A stretch of DNA of 64,000 bases from assembly GCA_017615275.1 (NCBI GenBank), contig JAGAAO010000046.1:16836-80835 (forward strand), in the 5' to 3' direction. Below, one piece after another: positions 25,564 to 34,813 of the stretch. The position numbers were made by a program, and so were the translations under genes. The stretch comes from Butyrivibrio sp. (lineage in GTDB: Bacteria > Bacillota > Clostridia > Lachnospirales > Lachnospiraceae). Positions within the stretch are counted from its first letter, which is position 1. Every line of letters starts with the position of its first letter. The notes beneath the pieces were generated by a model. It was given only the letters and a program-made list of their open reading frames with translations, was not told the origin of the DNA and ran no database searches.

Positions 25564-26976
25564 ATGTCCGGCAAAAAATTTGATTGGGTAGATTTCCTTA
25601 AAAAAGTTGCGGTTATAGCGCTTCCTGTTGCGCTTCAGAATCTTCTTACGACTACAGGCTCCATGGTGGATACCATGATGATAGCGTCAATAGGACAGAT
25701 AGAAGTTGGCGCCGTGGGACTCTGCGCACAATTTTCATCCCTGATGTTCAGCGGATACTGGGGATTTGTGGGCGGAGGAATGCTCTTTATCTCTCAGTTC
25801 TGGGGAAATAAAGACGAGGACGGAATCAACAGGTCCTATGGTCTTACTCTGTCCAGCATGATGGCGGTTGCAATTCTTTTTTGCATCATGGCGACCTGTT
25901 TTCCCGAGCTTGTTATGAAATTATATACCGATAAAGAGTCTATCAGACAGGTTGGAGTGCAATATCTTAGGATTGCAGGTTTTGCGTATCCTCTTATGGT
26001 ACTGTCAATGGCAATGGCGGTTATGCTTAGGTGTACGGAAAGAGTTCGCATCCCGCTTTATGGCTCTGTCGCTGCGGTTTCGACCAACATATTTCTTAAC
26101 TGGGTACTCATCTTTGGGAATCTCGGAGCACCGAAGATGGGAGTAAGAGGAGCAGCACTTGCAACAGTGATAGCACAGGCTGTGAGCATTGTCGTTATAG
26201 TCGCCTGCGCGATCGCAAACAGACATCCATATCTTCTTGCAATCCAAAGACATTTTAGATGGAACGGAGAATTTCTGAGAGCATATTTTAAAAAGTGCGC
26301 TCCAATCATTGCAAATGAGGTGTTTCTTGGCGTCGCCAACATGGTAATAAACGTTGTGCTTGGAAGACAACCCGAAGAGGCTATTGCAGCGATTGCAGTA
26401 TTTAGGACGCTTGAGGGACTTGTCATAGGATTTTTTGCAGGCTTTTCAAATGCATCATCAATTCTTGTGGGAAAAGAAGTTGGTTGCGGAAATATAGATA
26501 CAGCCTACGCAAGAGCGTGGAGACTGGTATATATGTGTCAGGTTGTAATAGGAATTGTTGTTCTGTCCCTTATAGGGCTCCACACTCCGATACTTACTGT
26601 CATGAAGATGAACGGCGAGAGCTTCAGGATTGCCTTTGGCTTTATATGCATATTTGCCGTTGCTGCTTTTATACGAATGGGAAATTGGGCACAGAATGAT
26701 ACCTTTAGGGCGGCAGGAGATGCCACTTACGGAACTGTCTTGGAGATTGTGTTTATGTGGTTCATGGTTCTTCCCATTGTCTGGGTAACCGGTATGATCT
26801 TAAAACTTCCGACACTTCTTGTGTTTGCGTGCTGCTACATAGATGAACCTATCAGATATGTGCTCATGCAGATTCATCTGTATCGCGGCAAATGGATTAA
26901 GCCCGTTACTCCGGAAGGCAAGGCTGCTATGGTAGGTTGGAAGCCAAAATTGTGTGCAGGAAAGAAAAAAGAATAA
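25564..26976 (+). CDS. MATE-family efflux transporter
   Basis: A 470-residue membrane protein with twelve hydrophobic helices in two halves, typical of MATE exporters that use sodium or proton gradients to expel organic cations or toxins. Diagnostic segments include TTTGSMVDTMMIASIG, GVRGAALATVIAQ and NWAQNDTFRAAGDATYG. GTG at 25555 is possible, but GAAGGTG precedes the ATG at 25564. The C-terminal tail is short and Lys-rich. Substrate is unknown; resistance should not be assumed. Confidence 0.9.
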   Translation: MSGKKFDWVDFLKKVAVIALPVALQNLLTTTGSMVDTMMIASIGQIEVGAVGLCAQFSSLMFSGYWGFVGGGMLFISQFWGNKDEDGINRSYGLTLSSMMAVAILFCIMATCFPELVMKLYTDKESIRQVGVQYLRIAGFAYPLMVLSMAMAVMLRCTERVRIPLYGSVAAVSTNIFLNWVLIFGNLGAPKMGVRGAALATVIAQAVSIVVIVACAIANRHPYLLAIQRHFRWNGEFLRAYFKKCAPIIANEVFLGVANMVINVVLGRQPEEAIAAIAVFRTLEGLVIGFFAGFSNASSILVGKEVGCGNIDTAYARAWRLVYMCQVVIGIVVLSLIGLHTPILTVMKMNGESFRIAFGFICIFAVAAFIRMGNWAQNDTFRAAGDATYGTVLEIVFMWFMVLPIVWVTGMILKLPTLLVFACCYIDEPIRYVLMQIHLYRGKWIKPVTPEGKAAMVGWKPKLCAGKKKE

Positions 26977-26986
26977 TAGAAATATC

Positions 26987-27029
26987 AAGAGGAAACATCA
27001 GGCTTTGCTTGGTGTTTCTTCTTTTTATT
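26987..27029 (+). terminator. intrinsic terminator after MATE gene
   Basis: AAGAGGAAACATCA pairs with TGGTGTTTCTTCTT (G-U pairs) and is followed by TTTATT. Confidence 0.7.
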
Positions 27030-27195
27030 CTCGCGGGGTTAAATACCATTCGCGCGCGAAAGAGTCGCAAGCGATTCTTTGTATTATAACTGCGACTTAT
27101 AACCACCTATAACCTATATCTTTTTTACATGGAACTTCTATGGCGATAGACTTATCTCATAAAGAGAAAAAACTTTTGACCTTATGGAGGGTAAC

Positions 27196-27819
27196 ATGAA
27201 AAAGATACTTGCATTTGGTGATTCAAATACATGGGGACTCATCCCCGGAACAACACCCTTTAAGAGATATCCCAGAAATGTAAGATGGACAGGGGTGCTT
27301 CAGAACAGACTTAGCGATGCAAAGGTTATAGAAGAAGGATTGTGCGGAAGAACTACGGTCTTTGAAGATGAGCACAGACCCGGAAGAAAAGGAATAAACT
27401 CATTAAACCAATATTTTGAAGGGCATGAATCTGTAGACTATGCAATTCTCATGCTTGGAACAAATGATTGCAAGAGCTACTATCATGTGTCGGCGGACAC
27501 CATCGGCGAAGGCATAGAGGAGTGCCTCGATGTACTTCTTAAACATCTTGAGCCGGAAAAGATACTTCTCGTATCCCCTATAGCTCTTGGGGATGAAGTA
27601 TGGAGACCTGACAAGGATCCCGATTTTGACAAGGAATCCGTTGTTGTAAGTAAGCAGTTAAAAGATGTATATAAGACTGTAGCGGATTCCAGAGGTGTTC
27701 ATTTCCTTGCGGCTGCAGATTATGTAACTGCAAGCGAAGTGGATAACGAGCACATGGATGGAGATTCTCATAAAATTTTTGCGAACGTTGTATACGAGAG
27801 TTTGAAGGCAATAAGCTGA
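27196..27819 (+). CDS. SGNH/GDSL-family esterase
   Basis: A 207-residue SGNH hydrolase. Block I is FGDSNTWG with the catalytic serine near residue 10, block III is MLGTNDCKSYY, and block V is the DGDSHKIFA aspartate-histidine pair near the C-terminus. No signal peptide, so cytosolic; likely deacetylates or deacylates small esters, perhaps sugar acetates released from pectin or xylan. The ATG at 27184 belongs to the Shine-Dalgarno GGAGGG, so the ATG at 27196 is taken. Confidence 0.87.
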   Translation: MKKILAFGDSNTWGLIPGTTPFKRYPRNVRWTGVLQNRLSDAKVIEEGLCGRTTVFEDEHRPGRKGINSLNQYFEGHESVDYAILMLGTNDCKSYYHVSADTIGEGIEECLDVLLKHLEPEKILLVSPIALGDEVWRPDKDPDFDKESVVVSKQLKDVYKTVADSRGVHFLAAADYVTASEVDNEHMDGDSHKIFANVVYESLKAIS

Positions 27820-27845
27820 ATAATAATGCGTTTTGTGCACCAAAC

Positions 27846-27880
27846 ACCTATTGACATACTATGTTGATGCATAGTATTAT
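27846..27880 (+). promoter_or_regulatory. cysK promoter with shared sulfur operator
   Basis: TTGACA (27851-27856), 18-base spacer and TATTAT (27875-27880). The operator ACCTATTGACATACTATGT (27846-27864) covers the -35 and agrees at 16 of 19 positions with the site before metY at 38129-38147. A further inverted repeat ACTATG-N6-CATAGT fills the spacer (27859-27876). The likely binder is the IscR-like Rrf2 protein at 37626. Confidence 0.7.
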
Positions 27881-28010
27881 TTTGATAATTTTAGATTGCT
27901 AAAGCGCAAAAGTAACAAGGGTTTTAGCGGCGATTTACATAAATGTGTATTTTATAAAAAGTGTAAATGATCATATATATGACAATATAGAAACGGAGGA
28001 AATACAAAAA

Positions 28011-28943
28011 ATGGCGAATATTTATAAAGGCGCGTTGGGGCTTGTTGGAAATACCCCACTTGTAGAAGTTGTAAATATAGAAAAGGAGCTTTCACTTAAG
28101 GCGACGGTACTTGTTAAGCTTGAATATTTTAATCCCGCGGGAAGCGTAAAGGACAGAATTGCAAAAGCTATGATCGAAGACGCTGAGGCAAAGGGACTGT
28201 TAAAGGAAGGTTCGGTTATCATAGAGCCTACATCAGGTAACACAGGTATAGGTCTTGCTGCAATCGCTGCAGTAAAGGGATATCGTACTATTCTTACAAT
28301 GCCCGAGACAATGAGTGTCGAGAGAAGAAGCATTCTTAAATCATACGGTGCAGAGATTGTTCTTACAGAAGGACCTAAGGGAATGAAGGGGGCTATCGAG
28401 AAAGCGGAGGAATTTGCAAAAGAAATTCCTAATTCATATATTCCCGGGCAGTTTGTAAATCCTTCCAATCCGGCAGCGCACAAGGCAACAACAGGTCCTG
28501 AGATCTGGAAAGATACAGACGGGAAGGTTGATATATTCATAGCAGGTGTAGGCACAGGCGGAACTGTTACAGGAACCGGAGAGTATCTCAAAGAGCAGAA
28601 TCCCAATATTAAAGTTGTAGCCCTTGAGCCTGCAGATTCACCTGTTTTGTCGGAAGGTAAAGCAGGAGCACACAAGATTCAGGGAATCGGTGCGGGATTT
28701 GTACCGGATGTTCTGAACACGGAAGTATACGATGAAGTTTTCAAGGCATCTAATGATGATGCTTTCGAAACTGCAAGACTTCTTGCAAGAAAAGAAGGAA
28801 TATCAGTGGGAATCTCTTCGGGAGCGTCATTGTATGCAGCAATTGAATATGCCAAGAAACCCGAGAATGAAGGAAAAGTTATCGTAGCACTTCTTCCCGA
28901 CAGTGGAGACAGATATTATTCCACAGCGCTCTTTACAAAATAA
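28011..28943 (+). CDS. cysK: cysteine synthase A (O-acetylserine sulfhydrylase)
   Basis: Converts O-acetylserine and sulfide, or a thiocarboxylate carrier in some homologues, to cysteine. A 310-residue PLP enzyme with the lysine K47 in NPAGSVKDRIA, the substrate loop TSGNTGIGLA and the PLP-phosphate loop GVGTGGTVTG. An upstream in-frame extension to 27945 lacks an RBS; CGGAGGAAA precedes the ATG at 28011. First gene of the sulfur island, 28 bp before the MetY-like gene. A CysM-like role with a carrier protein, as in the mycobacterial CysO pathway, is a real alternative given the downstream genes. Confidence 0.93.
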   Translation: MANIYKGALGLVGNTPLVEVVNIEKELSLKATVLVKLEYFNPAGSVKDRIAKAMIEDAEAKGLLKEGSVIIEPTSGNTGIGLAAIAAVKGYRTILTMPETMSVERRSILKSYGAEIVLTEGPKGMKGAIEKAEEFAKEIPNSYIPGQFVNPSNPAAHKATTGPEIWKDTDGKVDIFIAGVGTGGTVTGTGEYLKEQNPNIKVVALEPADSPVLSEGKAGAHKIQGIGAGFVPDVLNTEVYDEVFKASNDDAFETARLLARKEGISVGISSGASLYAAIEYAKKPENEGKVIVALLPDSGDRYYSTALFTK

Positions 28944-28971
28944 AAAACTATTTTCCTAAGGAGACGACTCT

Positions 28972-30219
28972 ATGGAGTTTAACACTAAGTTGTTACATGG
29001 AAGATCTATATCAAAGAATCCCGGGAAAGAGATATTACCGCCTGTTTCGCAGGTGACGGCCTTTCAATACGAGAGTATGGAGGAGCTTGAGAAAGTTTTT
29101 GCTCATAAGAGCATGGGATATGCATATTCCAGGATTGGAAATCCTACGCTTACAGCTTTTGAACAGAGAGTAAACGAACTCGAAGGAGGAGTTGGGGCAG
29201 TCAGTTGCAGCAGCGGAATGTCGGCGATCACAATTGCACTTCTTGCAGTCTGTAGCAGCGGTGATGAAATAATCGTTGGAAGCGGATTGTACGGAGGGAC
29301 GATTTCTCTTTTCCACGATCTGGAAAAGTTTGGTATACACACCATATTCGTTGATAAGCTGACCGCAGATTCGGTAAAAGAGCATCTCACAGACAAGACG
29401 AAGGTTGTTTTCGGTGAACTTATTTCCAACCCTTCGCTGAGAGTGCTTGATGTAGCTGAAGTTTCAAAAGTGGCACATGAGGCAGGTATTCCGCTTTTTG
29501 TGGATTCCACAACAGCGACACCGTATTTGGCAAGACCGCTTTCGCTGGGAGCAGATGTGGTGATCCATTCCACTTCCAAATACATAAACGGCGGAGGAAA
29601 TTCCATCGGAGGAATCATTGTTGACGGAGGACGTTTTAGCTGGGATTTCGATAAGCATACAGCGCTTTCGGATTTTAGAAAATTTGGAAAAAGAGCTTTT
29701 CTTTTGAGACTTCGCACAGATATATGGGAGAATTTCGGCGGATGCATGGCTCCTGCCAATGCATACCTCAGTTATATAGGGCTGGATACACTTGGGCTTA
29801 GGATGGAAAAAATATGCAGAAATACCGATGCGCTTGCAAAAGCCCTTGAAGGTATCTCAGGAATAGAGGTCTGTTATCTGACTCTGGACAGCCATCCCGA
29901 TCACGGCTACGTAGAATCGGAACTTTCCGGATACGGAGGAGGAATACTTAATTTCAGAGCCGGTTCAAAAGAAAGAGCGTTTAAAATTATCAATTCTTTA
30001 AAGTATGCACTTATAGCAAGCAATATAGGTGATCTTAGAACTTTAGTAATACATCCTGCGTCAACTCTTTACATTCATACAGGTAAAGAGGAAATGGAAG
30101 CCGCCGGTGTTTATGAGGACACTATAAGAGTAAGCGTCGGAATTGAGGACGCAGAGGACCTGATAGCAGATTTTAGGCAGGCTATCGAGAATGCAGATTT
30201 AAAAGATGAAAATGAATGA
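28972..30219 (+). CDS. O-acetylhomoserine sulfhydrylase-like Cys/Met PLP enzyme
   Basis: A 415-residue member of the Cys/Met metabolism PLP family. The PLP lysine is K203 in HSTSKYINGGG; other motifs are YSRIGNPTLTAFEQRV and VIHPASTLY. The lack of the YF/R pattern of cystathionine lyases and the operon suggest gamma-replacement with a sulfur donor, making homocysteine, but methionine gamma-lyase or cystathionine synthase are alternatives. It is only distantly similar to the MetY at 38368. It overlaps the JAMM gene by 14 bases, tying it to carrier-dependent sulfur transfer as in the Wolinella MetY/Hcy pathway. Confidence 0.82.
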   Translation: MEFNTKLLHGRSISKNPGKEILPPVSQVTAFQYESMEELEKVFAHKSMGYAYSRIGNPTLTAFEQRVNELEGGVGAVSCSSGMSAITIALLAVCSSGDEIIVGSGLYGGTISLFHDLEKFGIHTIFVDKLTADSVKEHLTDKTKVVFGELISNPSLRVLDVAEVSKVAHEAGIPLFVDSTTATPYLARPLSLGADVVIHSTSKYINGGGNSIGGIIVDGGRFSWDFDKHTALSDFRKFGKRAFLLRLRTDIWENFGGCMAPANAYLSYIGLDTLGLRMEKICRNTDALAKALEGISGIEVCYLTLDSHPDHGYVESELSGYGGGILNFRAGSKERAFKIINSLKYALIASNIGDLRTLVIHPASTLYIHTGKEEMEAAGVYEDTIRVSVGIEDAEDLIADFRQAIENADLKDENE

Positions 30220-30646
30220 AGAATTTATTCTTTTTAATGAGGCATACAGAGAAATAAAGCATCGCGCTTTAATGCAATATCCCAATGAAGCATGCGGACT
30301 GTTATTGAGTAGATGGAGCGATCATGCTATTGAGATTGCTTCAGTCGCAGACAACAAGGCAGATGGGGAAGAGAAAGCCGGTTATTTCAAAATCGACCCG
30401 ATTCAGCTGTATGAGATGGAGCGGGAGATTGAGGAAAAAGGATATGAAGTTATTGGCTTTTTTCATTCTCACCCTGACAAGCAGGCGGTTCTGTCTTATG
30501 CAGACAACAAAAATATGATTCCGGGAATGGTGTATATCATAGTTTCGGTTACAGAAGATACCGTACACGATCTAAGAGGATACATGAAAGATACACCTGA
30601 AGGGGATGTTTACGAGATACGGATTGAGGAGGAATCCATATTATGA
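30206..30646 (+). CDS. JAMM/MPN+ metalloprotease (Mec/HcyD-like), first copy
   Basis: A 146-residue zinc isopeptidase-like protein. The complete JAMM motif is present: E28 (PNEACG), H87-x-H89 (FFHSHP), S97 and D100. Relatives remove residues from the C-terminus of ubiquitin-like sulfur carriers: Mec of Mycobacterium releases cysteine from CysO-Cys, and HcyD of Wolinella trims HcyS. It overlaps the MetY-like gene by 14 bases and the carrier fusion by 4. Likely job: cutting after the Gly-Gly of the fused carrier domain in the next gene, or freeing carrier-bound amino acid. Start may be 30206 or the ATG at 30212. Confidence 0.88.
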   Translation: MKMNEEFILFNEAYREIKHRALMQYPNEACGLLLSRWSDHAIEIASVADNKADGEEKAGYFKIDPIQLYEMEREIEEKGYEVIGFFHSHPDKQAVLSYADNKNMIPGMVYIIVSVTEDTVHDLRGYMKDTPEGDVYEIRIEEESIL

Positions 30647-32100
30647 ATGTTTATATTTCGGCTACGCTCCGAAACTTTTTTGGAAGAAATGCCAAGGTTT
30701 CGGTAACGGCAAGTACAGTCAGAGGCGTGCTTGATTTTTTGATAGATGAATATCCCGAATCAAAAAAGATAATTTTTGATGAGAGCGGAGAAATAAGAGA
30801 TTTTATCAAAATATATATTGGTGATGAGGACAACACATCGAGTGATAAATGGGATCGTGCAATACCACAAGATACAGAAGTATTGCTTCTTCCTGCTATA
30901 GCGGGAGGAGCACCGAATGACAGCATTATCTCAGATGAGAGAAGAAAAGAAGTTTCTTTTGATGATTCGGAAGTAGAACGTTTTGGTAAGCATCTTTTGC
31001 TCAGAGAGATCGGTGTGAAGGGGCAGAAGAGAATAAAGGCCGCAAAGGTGGTCATCGCAGGTGCAGGTGCACTGGGATCTGCGGTTATACAGTATCTTGC
31101 GGCAGCAGGAGTGGGAACGATAAAGGTTGTAGATTTTGATGAGGTCTTTTTGGAGAATCTTCAAAATCAGGTAATACACACGACAAGAGATCTTAAGAGG
31201 CCCAAGGTTGCATCCGCAAGAGATACGGTAAGAAACATTAATAGAAGTATTATTTTTGAAGCTGAGAATGCAAGGCTCGACAGCGAAAATATTATTGATA
31301 TCATCTCGGGCTACGATCTTGTAATTGATTGCACAGACAACTACAAAGCCAGATATCTTATAAACGATGCCTGTGCATTTTGTGCCATTCCGCTTGTGTT
31401 TGGAGCAATTTATCAGTATGAGGGACAGGTGGGAATATTTAACCTTAACGGCGGACCGTGCTACAGATGTGCGTTTCCCGCACCTCCTCCGGCAGGTCTT
31501 GTACCTACATGTTCAGAGGGTGGCGCAATTAGCCCTCTTCCCGGAATTATAGGAAGTATTCAGGCTAACGAAGCACTTAAGTTGATAATAGGCATAGGAG
31601 AGCATCTTGACGGAAAGCTCCTTGTAGTGGACAGCCTTTATCTTCATACAAGAATAATCAATATAGAAAAAGACAGTAAATGTCCTTTATGCGGAGAACA
31701 TCCGACTATTACGGGAGTGCAGGAATTTGATTACGATGATTTCTGCGGACTTAAAGAAAATCAGGAAGAAGCGGCAATTGAGGGCTTCACTCCGGAAGAG
31801 CTTGCAAAGCGCATAGAGGATCAGGATTCAATAACTATAGTGGATGTGCGTGAACCTCATGAAAGAGCAATACTCAGGTTCCCAAATGCGATAGTCATAC
31901 CTATAGGTCAGCTTGTGCGTAGAATGAACGAGCTTAACCCGGATCAGGATACGATATTTATCTGTAAGCAGGGACAGAGAAGTATACTTGCGATCAATAC
32001 ATTAAGAGAAGCCGGATATACAGGACCACTCTATAACTTAAAGGGTGGACTTGATGCTATGAAGGATATTGTCTTCTCACATGAAGGTGCATGGTTGTAA
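30643..32100 (+). CDS. fusion of sulfur-carrier domain, E1-like activating enzyme and rhodanese
   Basis: A 485-residue three-domain protein. Residues 1-89 form a ThiS/MoaD/CysO-like beta-grasp carrier ending in LLLPAIAGG, with Gly88-Gly89 followed directly by APND and a linker. Residues about 108-360 are a MoeB/ThiF-type E1: nucleotide loop GAGALG (139-144), zinc cysteines C273/C276 and C347/C350, and candidate catalytic C290 (VPTCSEGG). Residues about 378-485 are a rhodanese with active-site C441 (FICKQGQRS). The carrier cannot be adenylated unless its Gly-Gly end is freed, so the adjacent JAMM protease likely cuts after G89. All sulfur-loading parts are in one chain: activation, persulfide and acceptor. 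Confidence 0.9.
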   Translation: MNVYISATLRNFFGRNAKVSVTASTVRGVLDFLIDEYPESKKIIFDESGEIRDFIKIYIGDEDNTSSDKWDRAIPQDTEVLLLPAIAGGAPNDSIISDERRKEVSFDDSEVERFGKHLLLREIGVKGQKRIKAAKVVIAGAGALGSAVIQYLAAAGVGTIKVVDFDEVFLENLQNQVIHTTRDLKRPKVASARDTVRNINRSIIFEAENARLDSENIIDIISGYDLVIDCTDNYKARYLINDACAFCAIPLVFGAIYQYEGQVGIFNLNGGPCYRCAFPAPPPAGLVPTCSEGGAISPLPGIIGSIQANEALKLIIGIGEHLDGKLLVVDSLYLHTRIINIEKDSKCPLCGEHPTITGVQEFDYDDFCGLKENQEEAAIEGFTPEELAKRIEDQDSITIVDVREPHERAILRFPNAIVIPIGQLVRRMNELNPDQDTIFICKQGQRSILAINTLREAGYTGPLYNLKGGLDAMKDIVFSHEGAWL

Positions 32101-32121
32101 TAGAAACATTATTACATCGCA

Positions 32122-32142
32122 ATTAGGCCACACCGGCTTAAT
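32122..32142 (+). other. intercistronic hairpin before the encapsulin gene
   Basis: ATTAGGCC pairs with GGCTTAAT (one G-U pair) around an ACACC loop, in the 75-base gap. It lacks a T-tract; it may set a new transcript end or protect the abundant shell mRNA. Confidence 0.4.
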
Positions 32143-32175
32143 AATATACAAATACATAATAAATGGAGGAATGAT

Positions 32176-33135
32176 ATGGCAAACGAGAAAGTACAGGCAA
32201 AAGAAGGAATTAACGCTTTAAGTGCAAAAGCTGCTTATAATCTGGCCAATGTCACAAAGACAAAACCCCAGTATGGAGCATTGACTCCCAAGTGGCTTAC
32301 CAAATTCCTTGAGTTCAAGGGACTTGAAACAGGTATCTTTAGAGTAAACAAGGTTGTTGAAGGCGAGACACCGCTTGATGTTTTGTGCAGTCAGACAAAG
32401 AAGTCAGACATTATCCCCGATGGTTATGTAGAGTATCAGACAGAGCCACGTGAATATGTTCTGAATTCAATTTCTACTATCATCAACGTTAACACTGCAG
32501 TTGAAGATGTTTACAGCGCTCCTTACGATCAGGTTCAGGAGCAGCTCAGTCTTGCTATCGATTCTTTGAGAGAGAGACAGGAGAGTCAGCTTATCAATAA
32601 TGATGACTACGGTCTTCTCAAGAACGTTGCAGATTCACAGAGAATTCAGACCAGAAACGGTGCACCTACTCCTGATGATTTTGATGAGCTTATCACAAAG
32701 GTATGGAAAGAACCTTCATTCTTCCTTGCTCATCCACGTGCGATCGCTGCATTTGAAAGAGAATGTACAAAGAGAGGTGTTCCGCCTGTAACTGTAAATA
32801 TCGCAGGAGGCACATTCCTTTCATGGAGAGGAATTCCTATCATTCCTACAGATAAACTTCTTGTAGACGGACTCAAGAATCCTAAGTCACAGAGCGGAAA
32901 GACCAATATTCTTCTTGTTCGTACAGGAGAAGCTAAGAGAGGCGTAATCGGTCTGTTCCAAGCCGGTCTTAAGAATGAACATTCAAGAGGACTTTCTGTT
33001 CGTTTCAGAGGAATTGATGATAAGGGAGTTGCATCTTATCTTTTATCTTTATACTGCTCTGCAGCAATTCTTGCAGATGATGCTATTGCAGTATTGGAAG
33101 ATGTAGAGGTAGGTGAGTACTATGACTACGATTGA
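32176..33135 (+). CDS. Family 2A encapsulin shell protein (SrpI-like)
   Basis: A 319-residue HK97-fold protein that self-assembles into a hollow protein shell. The sequence resembles SrpI and other Family 2A encapsulins: an N-terminal arm (1-40, ending near TKTKPQYGALTPKWL), the YRVN-like IFRVNKV, and GTFLSWRGIPIIPTDKLL in the P/A-domain region. Family 2A shells are known to enclose cysteine desulfurases, and exactly such a gene follows, overlapping by 14 bases. RBS TGGAGGA. Established knowledge links these shells to sulfur starvation and sulfur storage. Expected to be cytosolic and abundant. Confidence 0.93.
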   Translation: MANEKVQAKEGINALSAKAAYNLANVTKTKPQYGALTPKWLTKFLEFKGLETGIFRVNKVVEGETPLDVLCSQTKKSDIIPDGYVEYQTEPREYVLNSISTIINVNTAVEDVYSAPYDQVQEQLSLAIDSLRERQESQLINNDDYGLLKNVADSQRIQTRNGAPTPDDFDELITKVWKEPSFFLAHPRAIAAFERECTKRGVPPVTVNIAGGTFLSWRGIPIIPTDKLLVDGLKNPKSQSGKTNILLVRTGEAKRGVIGLFQAGLKNEHSRGLSVRFRGIDDKGVASYLLSLYCSAAILADDAIAVLEDVEVGEYYDYD

Positions 33136-34807
33136 GAGCTTGGCAGGAGTACCAAGCGCGGCTGAACTGAATGCTTTGGCTAACGAGCTCTTTCCGGATT
33201 TTACGGAAAGTGTATCTGCGGTGCCTGAACAGGGCGCTTCAGTTCCGGAGGTGAATGCTTCCGAAGAGACATTTGGATATGCAAACATTCCAAGTGCATC
33301 AGTCGGAGGTTTTGATTGGGAGCACCCCTTTGGATACGGCGGAGAATCTACCGATGAGTGGCTTAGAACTGTTGAGGGTGTGTCTGCACCCGAGGCGGAA
33401 TTTTTGCCCGGTGAGGGAGATGTTTCTGCGGTAACGGATACCGGAAGCGTATCATATTCTCCTGTTGTAGTGTCACAAGCGCAGGCGAAGGAAGGTGACA
33501 GAAAGATTGATGCGCCCACTTCACTTGACGGAGACGGCGTTACCAAAAAAGAAGGAAATGATGCACCATATTCATCTCGCGATGAGTCAATACGTATCGG
33601 TTCAAAAACGCTTGCACAGATCAGAAGTGATTTTCCGATCCTTTCGGAAAAGATTAATGGAAATAATCTTGTGTGGCTTGATAACGGAGCTACTACGCAG
33701 AGACCAAAGGCAGTAATAGATCGCCTTACTTATTACTATGAACATGAAAATTCAAATGTTCACAGAGGTGCGCACACTCTTGCGGCAAGATCTACAGATG
33801 CCTACGAAGGTGCAAGAGATATTGTCAGAGATTTCATAGGAGCTTCTTCGTCTGAAGAGATAGTTTTTGTAAGAGGTACGACGGAAGCAATAAACCTGGT
33901 TGCCAATGCTTACGTAAAGCCTATACTTGAGCCCGGAGATGAGATAATTGTTTCTATTCTTGAACATCACGCAAACATTGTTCCTTGGCAGCTGATAGCA
34001 CAGCAGACAGGAGCGGTGATAAAGGTTATTCCCTGTGATGAATCGGGACAGTTAAAGCTTCATGAGTATGAAAAGCTGTTTACTACAAAGACTAAATTTG
34101 TATCTGTGACACATGTATCAAATGTTCTCGGCACGGTTACACCTGTTGCGGAGCTCATTGCCATTGCTCACAGACATGGAGTTCGCATACTTATAGACGG
34201 TGCGCAGTCCGTAGCGCATATACCCGTAAACGTTACTGCGCTTGATGCAGATTTCTTTGTTTTTTCCGGACACAAGATATTTGCTCCTACGGGTATCGGT
34301 GTTGTATACGGAAAAAAAGAGCTTCTTGAAGCAGCGCAGCCATATCACGGCGGTGGAAATATGATCGCTGATGTTACATTTGAGCGCACGATATATAATC
34401 CCATTCCCAATAAGTTTGAAGCAGGTACGGGAAGTATTGCTGATGCTGTGGGACTTGGAGCAGCGCTTAATTATCTTTCTGAGATCGGAATGCCCTGCAT
34501 ATACAGATGGGAGCATGAACTTCTTCAGTATGCAATGAAAGAAATGAAGAATATTAAGGGACTGCATCTTATCGGAACAGCACTTAACAAGGCTTCCGTG
34601 CTTTCATTTAAACTTGACGGTTATTCGGACGAAGAGGTCGGAAATCGCCTCAATTCATACGGTATAGCTGTTCGTACAGGTCATCATTGTGCACAGCCTG
34701 TCCTTAGACACTTTGGATACGAGGGATCCGTAAGACCGACACTTGCACTATACAATTCACCTGACGATATTGATGCTTTGGTAAAAGTACTTAAGACATT
34801 TGCATAA
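33122..34807 (+). CDS. cysteine desulfurase with encapsulin-targeting N-terminal extension
   Basis: A 561-residue SufS/CsdA-type PLP enzyme that takes sulfur from cysteine as an enzyme persulfide. Residues 1 to about 157 are a low-complexity, acidic and Ser/Pro/Gly-rich extension with short conserved-looking motifs (ELNALANELFPDF, FDWEHPFGYGG). Family 2A cargo desulfurases carry such extensions for shell loading. The enzyme part has PLP lysine K385 (FSGHKIFAPTG) and catalytic C523 (RTGHHCAQPVLRHF). The start may be the ATG at 33122 (RBS GAGGTAGG) or GTG at 33113; both overlap the encapsulin end, giving coupled translation. Confidence 0.92.
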   Translation: MTTIESLAGVPSAAELNALANELFPDFTESVSAVPEQGASVPEVNASEETFGYANIPSASVGGFDWEHPFGYGGESTDEWLRTVEGVSAPEAEFLPGEGDVSAVTDTGSVSYSPVVVSQAQAKEGDRKIDAPTSLDGDGVTKKEGNDAPYSSRDESIRIGSKTLAQIRSDFPILSEKINGNNLVWLDNGATTQRPKAVIDRLTYYYEHENSNVHRGAHTLAARSTDAYEGARDIVRDFIGASSSEEIVFVRGTTEAINLVANAYVKPILEPGDEIIVSILEHHANIVPWQLIAQQTGAVIKVIPCDESGQLKLHEYEKLFTTKTKFVSVTHVSNVLGTVTPVAELIAIAHRHGVRILIDGAQSVAHIPVNVTALDADFFVFSGHKIFAPTGIGVVYGKKELLEAAQPYHGGGNMIADVTFERTIYNPIPNKFEAGTGSIADAVGLGAALNYLSEIGMPCIYRWEHELLQYAMKEMKNIKGLHLIGTALNKASVLSFKLDGYSDEEVGNRLNSYGIAVRTGHHCAQPVLRHFGYEGSVRPTLALYNSPDDIDALVKVLKTFA

Positions 34808-34813
34808 GTTAAT

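Noticed and set aside
32176-33135. Prophage capsid gene
   Set aside because: The HK97-type fold would fit a phage, but there is no terminase, portal, protease or tail gene; cargo and sulfur genes surround it.
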